This document shows positions 24,941 to 33,228 of a stretch of DNA of 64,000 nucleotides, in pieces. Below the pieces are notes generated by a model that was given only the letters and a program-made list of their open reading frames with translations, was not told where the DNA came from and searched no databases. The first letter of the stretch is position 1; each line of letters opens with the position of its first letter. Made by a program: the position numbers and the translations under genes. The DNA is from Chryseobacterium defluvii. GTDB lineage: Bacteria > Bacteroidota > Bacteroidia > Flavobacteriales > Weeksellaceae. The DNA lies in NCBI RefSeq assembly GCF_014204415.1, contig NZ_JACHLE010000001.1, forward strand, positions 1,612,001 to 1,676,000, given 5' to 3'.

Positions 24941-24970
24941 AAATCTTATCTTTACATAAAGATAAGATTT
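24941..24970. repeat. Perfect 14-bp palindrome abutting the gre-like start codon
   Basis: AAATCTTATCTTTA (24941-24954), CA, TAAAGATAAGATTT (24957-24970). It begins at the base next to the ATG at 24940 on the minus strand. It may be an operator, an mRNA hairpin that masks the start, or a repeat. Confidence 0.7.
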
Positions 24971-24982
24971 TTTAAATAAAAA

Positions 24983-25004
24983 AGCCTCGTAAATTTACAA
25001 GGCT
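24983..25004 (-). terminator. Terminator after the SRPBCC gene
   Basis: AGCCT-C-GTAAA, TTTAC-A-AGGCT forms a hairpin with one mismatch, followed on the minus strand by TTTTTTATTTAAA. Confidence 0.75.
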
Positions 25005-25011
25005 GATATTT

Positions 25012-25542
25012 TTACTTTTCTGCATTTTTTTTCAGGTTATCCAGTCCCTGGCCAAACATTTTGCCCATCTGGCTATCCATCATTGGCTTCATAAGCTTCA
25101 TCATGGTCGTTAGTTCGTTGTCCATGGTCCAGGTTACTTTAGTTCCGTTTCCTTCAGGTGTTAAAATAAAGCTGCCTTTTGCTTCTCCTTCCCAAGGCTT
25201 GATAAAATGCAGTTTGCTGCTCAGTTTTTCATTCGGTATTACTTCCGTTACGGTTTGTTCACCCTCTCCTACTTCATCATTTCCCTTCCAGTGATAAGAT
25301 TCACCTACCTGCCCGCCCGTTCCGGAATAAGTGATCTGTATGTTTTTGTCAGCTTTAGCAAATGGGTTCCATTCATTAAAAGCCTTTAGAGTACCTACAT
25401 GCTGCCATACTTTTTCTTTCGGAGCATTGATCACAACGGATTTTTCAAAATGATAGTCTTTACTGAAAGCCAGCATAGCAATAACAGCATAAGCAATAAT
25501 AAGAAGGATAAGGAATCCTAAAATTTTCAAAAATGTTTTCAT
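25012..25542 (-). CDS. Membrane-anchored SRPBCC (polyketide cyclase-like) protein
   Basis: The 176-residue protein has one N-terminal membrane helix (FLKILGFLILLIIAYAVIAMLAF cut short) and then a START/SRPBCC ligand-binding fold: FEKSVVINAPKEKVWQHVGTL, FNEWNPFAKAD, YHWKGNDEVGEGEQTVTEV, then GTKVTWTMD and a C-terminal helix (MDSQMGKMFGQGLDNLKK). The fold has a hydrophobic pocket; the ligand is unknown. The anchor without a cleavage site suggests the domain stays at the inner membrane. A single gene with its own terminator. Confidence 0.85.
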   Translation of the reverse strand: MKTFLKILGFLILLIIAYAVIAMLAFSKDYHFEKSVVINAPKEKVWQHVGTLKAFNEWNPFAKADKNIQITYSGTGGQVGESYHWKGNDEVGEGEQTVTEVIPNEKLSSKLHFIKPWEGEAKGSFILTPEGNGTKVTWTMDNELTTMMKLMKPMMDSQMGKMFGQGLDNLKKNAEK

Positions 25543-25726
25543 AGTTTCAATATTTTAATGTTAACCAAAATTAACGATTCCTGTAATACAATCACTTTCC
25601 ATATGACAAGTTTATTCGAAAAAAGAGGAGGGCATTTTGTCACAGTTTTCATTAAGGCATTATTTTTGGGCATTCTCATTCTGAATTGAACTAAATAATT
25701 AAATTTACATTCCTAAAAAATATAAC

Positions 25727-27745
25727 ATGAATATTTTAACCGAGAAATTCAATACACCATACCATTCAGCACCATTCAGCAATATTAAAAACGAAGATTA
25801 CCTTCCTGCTTTTAAAGAGTTGATCCAACGTTCCGAAGAAGAGATCAATACCATTGTTAACAATCCTGAAAAACCGACTTTCTCCAATGTGATCGAATCG
25901 CTGGCTTATGCAGGTGAACAGCTGGATGTGGTTTCCAATATTTTTTTCAATCTGAATTCTGCAGAAACCAGTGATGAACTTCAGAAGCTCGCACAGGAAG
26001 TTTCTCCCATTTTAACGGAGTATTCATCAAAAATTTCACAAAACGGAGCTTTGTTTACTAAAATAAAAAACGTATATGATGAAAAGGATCAGTACGATCT
26101 GAATGAAGAACAGCAAATGCTTTTGAACGAGACCTATAAAGGCTTTGTAAGAAGCGGTGCCTTATTAAACGATGAGGACAAAGAAAAATTAAAGACGATC
26201 AATATGGAACTGTCTTTAAAATCTTTACAGTTCGGACAAAATGTTCTTGCTTCAACCAACGCCTATTTTAAACATATTACCGATAAAAAAGAACTTGCAG
26301 GTATTCCGGAAGCCATTCTTGAGCAATATGCTGAGGAAGCCAAAGAAAGAAATCTGGACGGCTGGGTTGTTACATTACAATATCCAAGCTATATCCCAGT
26401 GATGACCTATGCCGAAAACCGTGAGCTGAGAAAAGAACTGGCCTTGGCTAATGGTAAAAAATCTTTTGACGGCGGTGAATTTGATAACCAAAACCTCATC
26501 AAAGAAATTCTCCGTTTAAAACAGCAAAAAGCCGAACTTGTAGGGTATGACAATTATGCTGACTTTGTTCTGGAGGAGAGAATGGCCAAATCCCCTCTGA
26601 AAGTCCTTGATTTTCTGAATGAGCTTTTGACCAAAGCCAAACCTTATGCCGATAAAGAGATCGAAGAGCTGAAATCTCTGGCCAAAGCAGACGGAATTGA
26701 TGAAATGCAAGGCCATGACCATGCTTTTTATGCAGAAAAGCTTCGTAAACAAAAATTTGACCTGAATGATGAGGAACTGAAACCCTATTTCCCGTTGAAC
26801 CAGGTACAGGAGGCTGTTTTCGGGTTGGCACAGCAGCTTTTCGGGTTAACTTTTGAGGAAAGAAATGACATTCCGAAATACCACGAAGAGGTGAAAGTAT
26901 ATGAAGTAAAAGAAAATGGGGAGTATAAATCCCTGCTTTATGTGGATTATTTTCCTAGAAAAGGTAAAAGAGCAGGAGCCTGGATGACAAGTTATAAAAG
27001 CCAGTACAAAAAAGACGGGTTAAACTCCAGGCCTCATATTTCCATTGTCTGCAATTTCAGCAAACCTACAAAAGATACTCCAAGTTTACTGACTTTTCAG
27101 GAGGTAACGACTTTATTCCACGAATTCGGGCATGCGCTTCATGGTATGCTTGCGAATACCCAGTATCCCAGCCTTTCCGGAACTTCCGTAAAATGGGATT
27201 TTGTGGAATTACCATCTCAATTTCTTGAAAATTTCTGTTATGAGCCGGAATTCCTGAAAACTTTTGCAAAACATTATAAGACCGGAGAAATCCTTCCAGA
27301 TGAGAAGATAGAAAAGATAGAGCAGTCCAAGAATTTTATGGAAGGTTACCAAACATTGAGGCAATTAGGTTTCGGGCTTCTTGATATGAATTATCATACG
27401 AAAGTGGGAGAATTAGAAGGTGAGAGTGTCAAGGAGTTTGAAGATAAGTACACCAAAGCAACACAGCTTTACCCAGGTAATCCGGAAACAGCAATGAGCC
27501 CGAGTTTTTCCCATATTTTCCAGGGCGGGTATTCTGCAGGATATTATTCCTATAAATGGGCGGAAGTACTGGATGCAGATGCTTTCCAATATTTTAAAGA
27601 GAACGGGATCTTCAATCCTGACATTGCTACAAAATATAAAGTGCTTCTTTCTTCTGGCGGTACTAAAGATCCTATGGAACTTTATAAAAGCTTCAGGGGA
27701 AGTGAACCGAAAGTGGAGAGTCTGCTGAAGAGGGCGTTTGGGTAA
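25727..27745 (+). CDS. M3-family zinc oligopeptidase (Dcp/OpdA-like)
   Basis: The 672-residue enzyme has the M3 zinc motif H465-E466-F-G-H469 in TLFHEFGHALHGML, with the third ligand Glu expected in the VELPSQFLENFCYEPEFL block about 25 residues later. Upstream KGKRAGAWMTSYKSQ and the downstream FQGGYSAGYYSYKWAEVLDADAF are typical of peptidyl-dipeptidase Dcp and oligopeptidase A. No signal peptide is present, so it should be cytoplasmic and degrade short peptides. Dcp against PrlC cannot be decided by eye. A single gene with a terminator. Confidence 0.92.
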   Translation: MNILTEKFNTPYHSAPFSNIKNEDYLPAFKELIQRSEEEINTIVNNPEKPTFSNVIESLAYAGEQLDVVSNIFFNLNSAETSDELQKLAQEVSPILTEYSSKISQNGALFTKIKNVYDEKDQYDLNEEQQMLLNETYKGFVRSGALLNDEDKEKLKTINMELSLKSLQFGQNVLASTNAYFKHITDKKELAGIPEAILEQYAEEAKERNLDGWVVTLQYPSYIPVMTYAENRELRKELALANGKKSFDGGEFDNQNLIKEILRLKQQKAELVGYDNYADFVLEERMAKSPLKVLDFLNELLTKAKPYADKEIEELKSLAKADGIDEMQGHDHAFYAEKLRKQKFDLNDEELKPYFPLNQVQEAVFGLAQQLFGLTFEERNDIPKYHEEVKVYEVKENGEYKSLLYVDYFPRKGKRAGAWMTSYKSQYKKDGLNSRPHISIVCNFSKPTKDTPSLLTFQEVTTLFHEFGHALHGMLANTQYPSLSGTSVKWDFVELPSQFLENFCYEPEFLKTFAKHYKTGEILPDEKIEKIEQSKNFMEGYQTLRQLGFGLLDMNYHTKVGELEGESVKEFEDKYTKATQLYPGNPETAMSPSFSHIFQGGYSAGYYSYKWAEVLDADAFQYFKENGIFNPDIATKYKVLLSSGGTKDPMELYKSFRGSEPKVESLLKRAFG

Positions 27746-27760
27746 AATAATATCATAAAG

Positions 27761-27789
27761 TCCTTTAGACTTAGTTCTAAAGGATTTTT
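27761..27789 (+). terminator. Terminator after the M3 peptidase gene
   Basis: TCCTTTAGA, loop CTTAGT, TCTAAAGGA then TTTTTC, 15 bases after the stop. Confidence 0.85.
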
Positions 27790-27840
27790 CTTTGCTAAAA
27801 ATATTTCTACATTTAGACAATCTATAAACACAAATACATT

Positions 27841-28524
27841 ATGTTCAATTTCTTCAGGAAAAAAGAAACGAAAGCGGAAAAGAAAATGGAAATTACTATA
27901 AATTCTGTTTCTGTTCCTAATTTTGGATGGAATATAGTAGAGCAAAATGACTCTCAGATTGTTTGGGTAAATCCTGAACAAAGTGCTTTGATATCTCTTT
28001 ATTTTTTCAATATCCCGCCTGATTTACCTACTTTTAAAGATATTTATGTATTGAGAAATTTCCATCGACAATCAATTGCTGATTCAGGAGGTGGAATTAT
28101 CGAGATCTCCATTTTCAATCTCCACAATATCCCAAGTGTAAAAACTATTTTTAAAATTCCTCAGCCGGAAAGAGGAATGAGCTATCTTGCTTCAGTAACC
28201 ATCCCTTTTGAAAACTACAGTTTTGTTATCAAAGCCCAGGCTGTTGAAGTAGGAACTACTGGGATAAGAGATGCCTTTATTTTAGATAGATTTCTTAATA
28301 GCGGTGAGGTAACTTTTGAAGACAACAGACTTCAAAACTGGTTCGAAGATCCGTATGATCAGGATTTTAAAGGAGGAACTCCAATGAATAAATCTGAACA
28401 GGAACAATATGATGCTGAATTTCCTGAACATCCACTGACAATAGTGAGAAAATTAATTAATACAGCCATCAAAGAAACTGTTTTTGATCCGGCAATTCAA
28501 AATCTTGCACCTTTTGACAAATAA
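27841..28524 (+). CDS. Hypothetical protein of unknown family
   Basis: The 227-residue product has a basic, Lys-rich lead (MFNFFRKKETKAEKKME), then a predicted mixed alpha/beta domain with a late FEDPYDQDFKGGTPMNKSEQE segment and a C-terminal helix with P-L-T-I-V-R-K-L-I. There is no signal peptide or membrane helix. The strand pattern (FGWNIVEQNDSQIVWVNPEQSALISLYFF in pieces; FENYSFVIKAQAVEVG) vaguely recalls Mog1/PsbP-type folds, but this is weak. The gene converges on the Ter-type kinase gene 97 bases away. A start at the second Met (27886) would remove the lysine-rich lead. Confidence 0.6.
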   Translation: MFNFFRKKETKAEKKMEITINSVSVPNFGWNIVEQNDSQIVWVNPEQSALISLYFFNIPPDLPTFKDIYVLRNFHRQSIADSGGGIIEISIFNLHNIPSVKTIFKIPQPERGMSYLASVTIPFENYSFVIKAQAVEVGTTGIRDAFILDRFLNSGEVTFEDNRLQNWFEDPYDQDFKGGTPMNKSEQEQYDAEFPEHPLTIVRKLINTAIKETVFDPAIQNLAPFDK

Positions 28525-28621
28525 AGCCTAATGTTTAGATAATACACCGAGTTATTTTTTCTCTGTCAAAATTGACTGAAAAGAAAAAAGTGAGACAGCC
28601 TCTGATTTTGTTGATTTTGCC

Positions 28622-30139
28622 TTATTGATTGGCTAAAGTCACATAAATAAGCCTTCCCCCCTCTTCATCAGATAGCAGGATCTTTTTGCCATCCGTAAGC
28701 TCCACCATTGAATTGGGCGGGATTTCCTTTTGTTCCGTAACATCTTTCATACTTGGCAGGCTTTGATTCACCAAAACCCATTTCCCCTGATGGAATGTAA
28801 AATATCCTACAGGCCTTTTATCTTCTGCTGTCAGGTTCTCATTCCTGATCACCTTTTTGGAAACGTGCCATTTGAACAAATATTGATTGTGGTACACCAT
28901 GATCCTGTGATTCTCCGGCTTCCAGACATCATCCTTAAACTTAAAGTACAGGTCCAGCACCGGTAGTGTCCCCTGATGCGGAGTACCACAGAAAGGACAT
29001 CTAGGCTGATTGCTGTTGTCAAAAACATACCATTTTTCTGCACAGTCCTTATTATGGCAGGGTTGTATCAGATCTACCGTTTTCAAAAGAGCGGTTTCCC
29101 ATTCGTTGGCGATCGGGCGCCTGATTGGGTCGTGAAGCCCGTCTATAAAAGCCTTCCTGAACAATTCGGATAGATAAGGGCCTGTAATAGTATAAGGAAC
29201 TTTCTTCGGATCCCCCCAAAAGGCATCCCATTTTTTAAGATGATCGGGCTTTACATAATTGGTAGTATCCGTGGGATGCTCTACAAAAATTGCCTTTTCA
29301 CCCATAGATAAAAGCTCATCCTTTTCAGAATCCAGATCCCAGATCTTTCCTCCTCTCAAAGGATGGCGTCTCAGCAGGTACATATAGATCAGCACTGCCA
29401 AAGCATGAAGATCGGTTTTCTGGTTAGGAAGCTTCCTGTCAGGGTCTTTAATATTCAAATGTTTAGTTCTTAAAACCTCGGGAGCAATAAAATCGGCTGT
29501 CCCGATAACTTCCGGATGAAAAAGTTTAGGAACTACCAATCCGTCTATATCGATGATACAGGCAGATTTAGTAACCGGATCCACCAGAATATTATTATAA
29601 GAAAGGTCTGAATGTGCCAAACCCATCTGGTGAAGTTTCTTGACTCCCCTGCTTATATTGATGGCGATCTGGAAATAGCTGAGCCAGTCTCCCAATTCGG
29701 ATCTGTCCAGCCTTAAAGGATAATGCTGATTCCTGAACATAGGGGAAGTAAACCATTTGCCTACTTTATCCCCGCCCATGATCGTATCTGAGCCTACGTA
29801 TCCTTTGGCAAAGAAAAACTTTTTATGATAAACAGGGACCACAATACCGGTCAGCTTATCCTTCTGAACAATATCATAAGGCCATCTGAATATCTCATCT
29901 ATGAAGTACTCTGAGGCATTTCCATTCTGTATGTTGTCCAAGTAAGTGGAAACGATCCGCTTGATCCTTTCTTTCTGGTCCACTTCCAAAGGGGTGCGGT
30001 AGAATGCCACCACATAATCCCTGTTGGGAGAGAAGTACACATCCTTTACTCCACCCTGCACCGGGCTTTCGTCTACATATTCGTAGGTTTTGGATGCGTC
30101 TAAAACGGAAGGAACTTTAACTGTTTTTTTCATCATCAA
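28622..30139 (-). CDS. Ser/Thr protein kinase-like protein of the TerY-P triad
   Basis: The 505-residue protein is the last gene of the Ter operon. A kinase fold spans about residues 15-345: a glycine loop GGVKDVYFS, catalytic loop GLAHSDLSYNNILVD (HSD in place of HRD, with the catalytic Asp and Asn kept), a DFG-like CIIDIDGLV, and GTADFIAPEVLR as the APE segment. The usual VAIK lysine is not obvious at VVAFYR. A zinc ribbon follows (CHNKDC...CPFCG, about residues 375-405), and then a C-terminal beta-rich domain of about 95 residues that may be FHA-like, though the GR...SxxH FHA residues are not clear. Known families: TerY-P kinases pair with VWA and PP2C proteins. The gene overlaps the phosphatase gene by 4 bases. 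Confidence 0.85.
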   Translation of the reverse strand: MMMKKTVKVPSVLDASKTYEYVDESPVQGGVKDVYFSPNRDYVVAFYRTPLEVDQKERIKRIVSTYLDNIQNGNASEYFIDEIFRWPYDIVQKDKLTGIVVPVYHKKFFFAKGYVGSDTIMGGDKVGKWFTSPMFRNQHYPLRLDRSELGDWLSYFQIAINISRGVKKLHQMGLAHSDLSYNNILVDPVTKSACIIDIDGLVVPKLFHPEVIGTADFIAPEVLRTKHLNIKDPDRKLPNQKTDLHALAVLIYMYLLRRHPLRGGKIWDLDSEKDELLSMGEKAIFVEHPTDTTNYVKPDHLKKWDAFWGDPKKVPYTITGPYLSELFRKAFIDGLHDPIRRPIANEWETALLKTVDLIQPCHNKDCAEKWYVFDNSNQPRCPFCGTPHQGTLPVLDLYFKFKDDVWKPENHRIMVYHNQYLFKWHVSKKVIRNENLTAEDKRPVGYFTFHQGKWVLVNQSLPSMKDVTEQKEIPPNSMVELTDGKKILLSDEEGGRLIYVTLANQ

Positions 30140-31518
30140 TATATTATAGCTAAGGTTCTGTCGTCATGATTGCCCCGGCTCCAAAAGTCAGTCCATTGCA
30201 GCAGCTGCGTATCAATATCTTCATCATTTTCAAAATCCACTTTAGCTCTGTCATCATTGTTGCCATCTAAATCCTGAAAAAAAGCATTCCAGCTTTCCAT
30301 ATCTTCCAGCTTATTTTCTGTTACGAATTTAGGATCATAAATACCATCCGTCATCAGGACAAGGCGTGAAAAATCTTCCACACAAACTATCCCGAAACGG
30401 GAAGTAATGGTATCGTTGAAAATTTCTTTCATGGTAATAAAACGGGTTCCGCCTCCGAATTCGCCCACATCCATCTTATTCAGCAATTTTACTTCTTTCT
30501 TGTCAGAAGTGATCAAGTTAATCGGACAGTCCCCAACCCCGAAGGTCAGAATGACATATCCGAAATCGAATTTTTTAACCAGAGCAAAAATTAAAGTAGA
30601 ATGCAGATCTTTTATGGAGAAAGCGTTCTCTGCTGCTGCCTCATTCAATACATTATAAGTATGCAGAATCCCTTTATATAGGGACCTGATCACATTTTGT
30701 CTGGCTTCAGTCCTGATGTCATTAGTCTCATCATTAGTTTCTGATCTATCAGGATAAATAAGTCCAATATTTTTTTCAATCTCGTTTAAGATTTCTTCGT
30801 TTTTAAAGAACCCATTAATAGATTCTGTGGCCAGCTGAGACCCGCGTCTCGCCATTTTTGCAGAACCGGCTCCATCTGAGACCGAAATGATGCTCCATTC
30901 TGCAGGAAGCTCACTGACTGCAAAATCATCATCCCTGAACGTTCCTTCATGGGCATGTGAGCGTCCTCTTTTGGAGGCTACCACAATTTTCTTATCTAAA
31001 AAAGCATCTTTAAATTTAGCTTCTTCAGGTTTATAGAAAACAGCATCTTCCGGACTGGGAATATTTTTCCATAAGTCTTTCGGGTCTGCATTTACAAATA
31101 ACTGTACGGTCTTACTGTCTGTATTTCCCTCATCGCCGATATGAAAAAACCGGATCTCAAGGTTAAAGGCATTGCTGGTGACCGGCGTGCCTTTGATGGT
31201 ATTATTTTCGAATTCAAGGCCGGTAATTTCCAGATTTTCGATACTTTTTATCCGGATATTCGGAAACTTTTCCATCTCAAAACTATATTCATAGTATTGT
31301 TTCGAATTGGCATTTTTCATCACAAGATGAGCTTCTTTGAATTCTTCTTTTTCTTTATAAATGATTGCTTCTTGCATAATTTTTTGTTTGGCTTCAGCAA
31401 TGGAATGCAGATTCCTGATCACACTGGCATTACCGATAAGTTTTGAAACGATCTTATCCGTAATTTTTCCTTCCAGTATATGATGATCCTTCAGGATCTG
31501 CCTGATATCTCCCTCCAT
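30136..31518 (-). CDS. PP2C-family Ser/Thr phosphatase of the TerY-P triad
   Basis: The 460-residue protein has an N-terminal region of about 170 residues without a known catalytic role. It includes a stretch (LEITGLEFENNTIKGTP, NLEIRFFHIG) like putative Ig/cadherin (He_PIG) repeats. The C-terminal PP2C domain shows its metal and catalytic motifs: RSHAHEGTFRDDDFAV, IISVSDGAGSAKMARRG (DG-G), LTFGVGDCPI, LVLMTDGIYDPKF and a terminal NHDDRTLAIIY. It should dephosphorylate substrates of the neighbouring kinase. It overlaps the kinase gene by 4 bases and starts 2 bases after the VWA/zinc-ribbon gene, so translation is probably coupled. Confidence 0.88.
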   Translation of the reverse strand: MEGDIRQILKDHHILEGKITDKIVSKLIGNASVIRNLHSIAEAKQKIMQEAIIYKEKEEFKEAHLVMKNANSKQYYEYSFEMEKFPNIRIKSIENLEITGLEFENNTIKGTPVTSNAFNLEIRFFHIGDEGNTDSKTVQLFVNADPKDLWKNIPSPEDAVFYKPEEAKFKDAFLDKKIVVASKRGRSHAHEGTFRDDDFAVSELPAEWSIISVSDGAGSAKMARRGSQLATESINGFFKNEEILNEIEKNIGLIYPDRSETNDETNDIRTEARQNVIRSLYKGILHTYNVLNEAAAENAFSIKDLHSTLIFALVKKFDFGYVILTFGVGDCPINLITSDKKEVKLLNKMDVGEFGGGTRFITMKEIFNDTITSRFGIVCVEDFSRLVLMTDGIYDPKFVTENKLEDMESWNAFFQDLDGNNDDRAKVDFENDEDIDTQLLQWTDFWSRGNHDDRTLAIIY

Positions 31519-31520
31519 TC

Positions 31521-32564
31521 TCAGCCTAAAGTCCTGTTAATATCAAATCCTTCGCTTGAAAACCCATAATAATCTGAGGTTCCGCACCATGGGCATGTGC
31601 TGTGTCCCTCTCCCTTCAGGCAATGGATACCTCCGCATGAGCAGGTTGCCAAAGCAATAGGATTGGAACAGTGAGGACAGGAAGTACTTCCCTGCAATTC
31701 TTCAATAGAGATCCTTAAGTTATTTTTTTGTGATGAAGAAAGCCTGAAATAGGAACTTTCATCTATTTTATAAGCCCCATCCAGCCTGTAATACCGTGTT
31801 GACATCCCTTCGATACCGGAATTGGTCAGCGCTTTCTTAAATTTCATCAGGTAAAGCTTCTTTGTTTCCGAACATTTTGCATTCAGGACAACGAAATTAT
31901 TATCAGGAAATCTCTGCTGGGTTTCCGGATCTACTTTTTCAAGGATAATGGGATCTATTTTGGAGAGATTGATTCCTTCTTTATTGGTTTCACTTACGCT
32001 CTGGCTGGTTGTTTTAATGGAATCCGTAACCCATTTGAAGAACTCTTTATAAGAATTTTCATTGGAATTATTAAACAGTAAAACATTGTCAGACAAAGAG
32101 CCTAACAGTTTATGATTGGTATTATCCCCAATAGATATGGCTATTGTATTGGACTTTCCGTGATAGTTTGTATTCCATCTTTCAATGGCTGCCGTAGCAT
32201 CATCTGTAGGAACACCGTCTGTGAAGAGAAAAACAATAGGTTTCCAGTCTCCTTTTCTTTCATAGGTTGTTTTTACAATATCCCTGTCAATACAGTCCAT
32301 TGTCTTGTAAAGTCCTTTTGACAAAGACGTTCCGCTCCCGATAGGGATTTTCGGAGGATAAAAACTGATAATATCCTGCAAAGGAGTGATGACTTCCGCT
32401 TCTCCTGCAAAGCCTATAATGGAGATCCAGACTGTTTCCAGTGAATAGGGATCTTTCTTCAGTTCTTTAATGATAGTTGCGATACCTTCCTGCACCTGCT
32501 CAATAGGTTCCCCTACCATAGATTCGGAGATATCGACAAGAAAATAAATAGGCAGTCTTCTCAT
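31521..32564 (-). CDS. TerY-like VWA protein with C-terminal zinc ribbon
   Basis: The 347-residue protein has a VWA domain (about residues 1-200) with a MIDAS metal site: DISES (residues 11-15, the DxSxS motif), SGTSL for the second ligand, and FLFTDGVPTDD for the third. A bridging part of about 90 residues follows, then a Cys-rich C-terminal ribbon (CPHCSNP, CSCGG, HCLKG, CPWCG), the TerY-C type domain known from Ter loci. VWA domains bind protein partners through Mg at the MIDAS. This is the third VWA of the operon and differs from the first two by its ribbon and by lacking the proline-rich tail. Confidence 0.9.
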   Translation of the reverse strand: MRRLPIYFLVDISESMVGEPIEQVQEGIATIIKELKKDPYSLETVWISIIGFAGEAEVITPLQDIISFYPPKIPIGSGTSLSKGLYKTMDCIDRDIVKTTYERKGDWKPIVFLFTDGVPTDDATAAIERWNTNYHGKSNTIAISIGDNTNHKLLGSLSDNVLLFNNSNENSYKEFFKWVTDSIKTTSQSVSETNKEGINLSKIDPIILEKVDPETQQRFPDNNFVVLNAKCSETKKLYLMKFKKALTNSGIEGMSTRYYRLDGAYKIDESSYFRLSSSQKNNLRISIEELQGSTSCPHCSNPIALATCSCGGIHCLKGEGHSTCPWCGTSDYYGFSSEGFDINRTLG

Positions 32565-32589
32565 GGTTTAATTTTTAAAGACAAGGTTA

Positions 32590-33228
32590 TTAGACAATGA
32601 TATTAAGCTCAGAAGGCGGTGGCGGCAGCATCATACTTTCTCCCGTCCCTTGGGTTTTACCTCCCATTGTAATGGAAGAGCTTACCCATTTGAAGAATGA
32701 TGAAAGAGTAACAGCGTCAGTAGTGTCTAATTTCACTACATGGTCCGTCAGCTCCCTTAAAGACTGTTCATCAGCTTTAGGGCCTGCTGCGCATCCTACA
32801 ATGATCCCAAATTCCAGGTTTTTGATCACTGGAACCATTTCCTTATACTTCTGGATATCCGAAGGCTTCCCGTCTGTAAATATGAACAGTAGCGGCCTCC
32901 AGTCTCCTTTTCTGTCAGCTGAACCTTTCACCAGTTCTCCCTGAACAAGTCCCGAGACCATTTCCAAGGCAGCTCCGGTGTGGGTAGGGCCACTGTCCGG
33001 GCATGTGATCTCCATCGGATGAAAGCTCGCCAGATCGATCAGGGGAATTATGTTTTTAACATCCCTGTCAAAGGTAATTACGCTCAGATGCAGGGTATCC
33101 ATTGCCTGGGGATCTGCACGAAGCATGCTGATCAGTCCGTTAAACCCGTTATTCAGTGCCTGAATGGGTTCTCCGTTCATTGATCCTGACGTATCCAGTA
33201 AAAAATAGGCTAATAATCTTCTACTCAT
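32590..33228 (-). CDS. TerY-like VWA protein (second of tandem pair)
   Basis: The 212-residue protein starts at the ATG at 33228, which overlaps the stop of the upstream VWA gene by 1 base (TAATG). A longer in-frame ORF upstream only extends into that gene. It has the MIDAS motif DTSGS, then GPTHTGAAL and FIFTDGKPSD. It ends in LPPPPSELNIIV. It is a paralogue of the next gene up: both begin M-x-RR-L-x-x-Y-x-LLDTSGSM-x-GEPI, and both end in PPPPSEL. No zinc ribbon. Probably a protein-docking subunit of the Ter complex. Confidence 0.88.
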   Translation of the reverse strand: MSRRLLAYFLLDTSGSMNGEPIQALNNGFNGLISMLRADPQAMDTLHLSVITFDRDVKNIIPLIDLASFHPMEITCPDSGPTHTGAALEMVSGLVQGELVKGSADRKGDWRPLLFIFTDGKPSDIQKYKEMVPVIKNLEFGIIVGCAAGPKADEQSLRELTDHVVKLDTTDAVTLSSFFKWVSSSITMGGKTQGTGESMMLPPPPSELNIIV

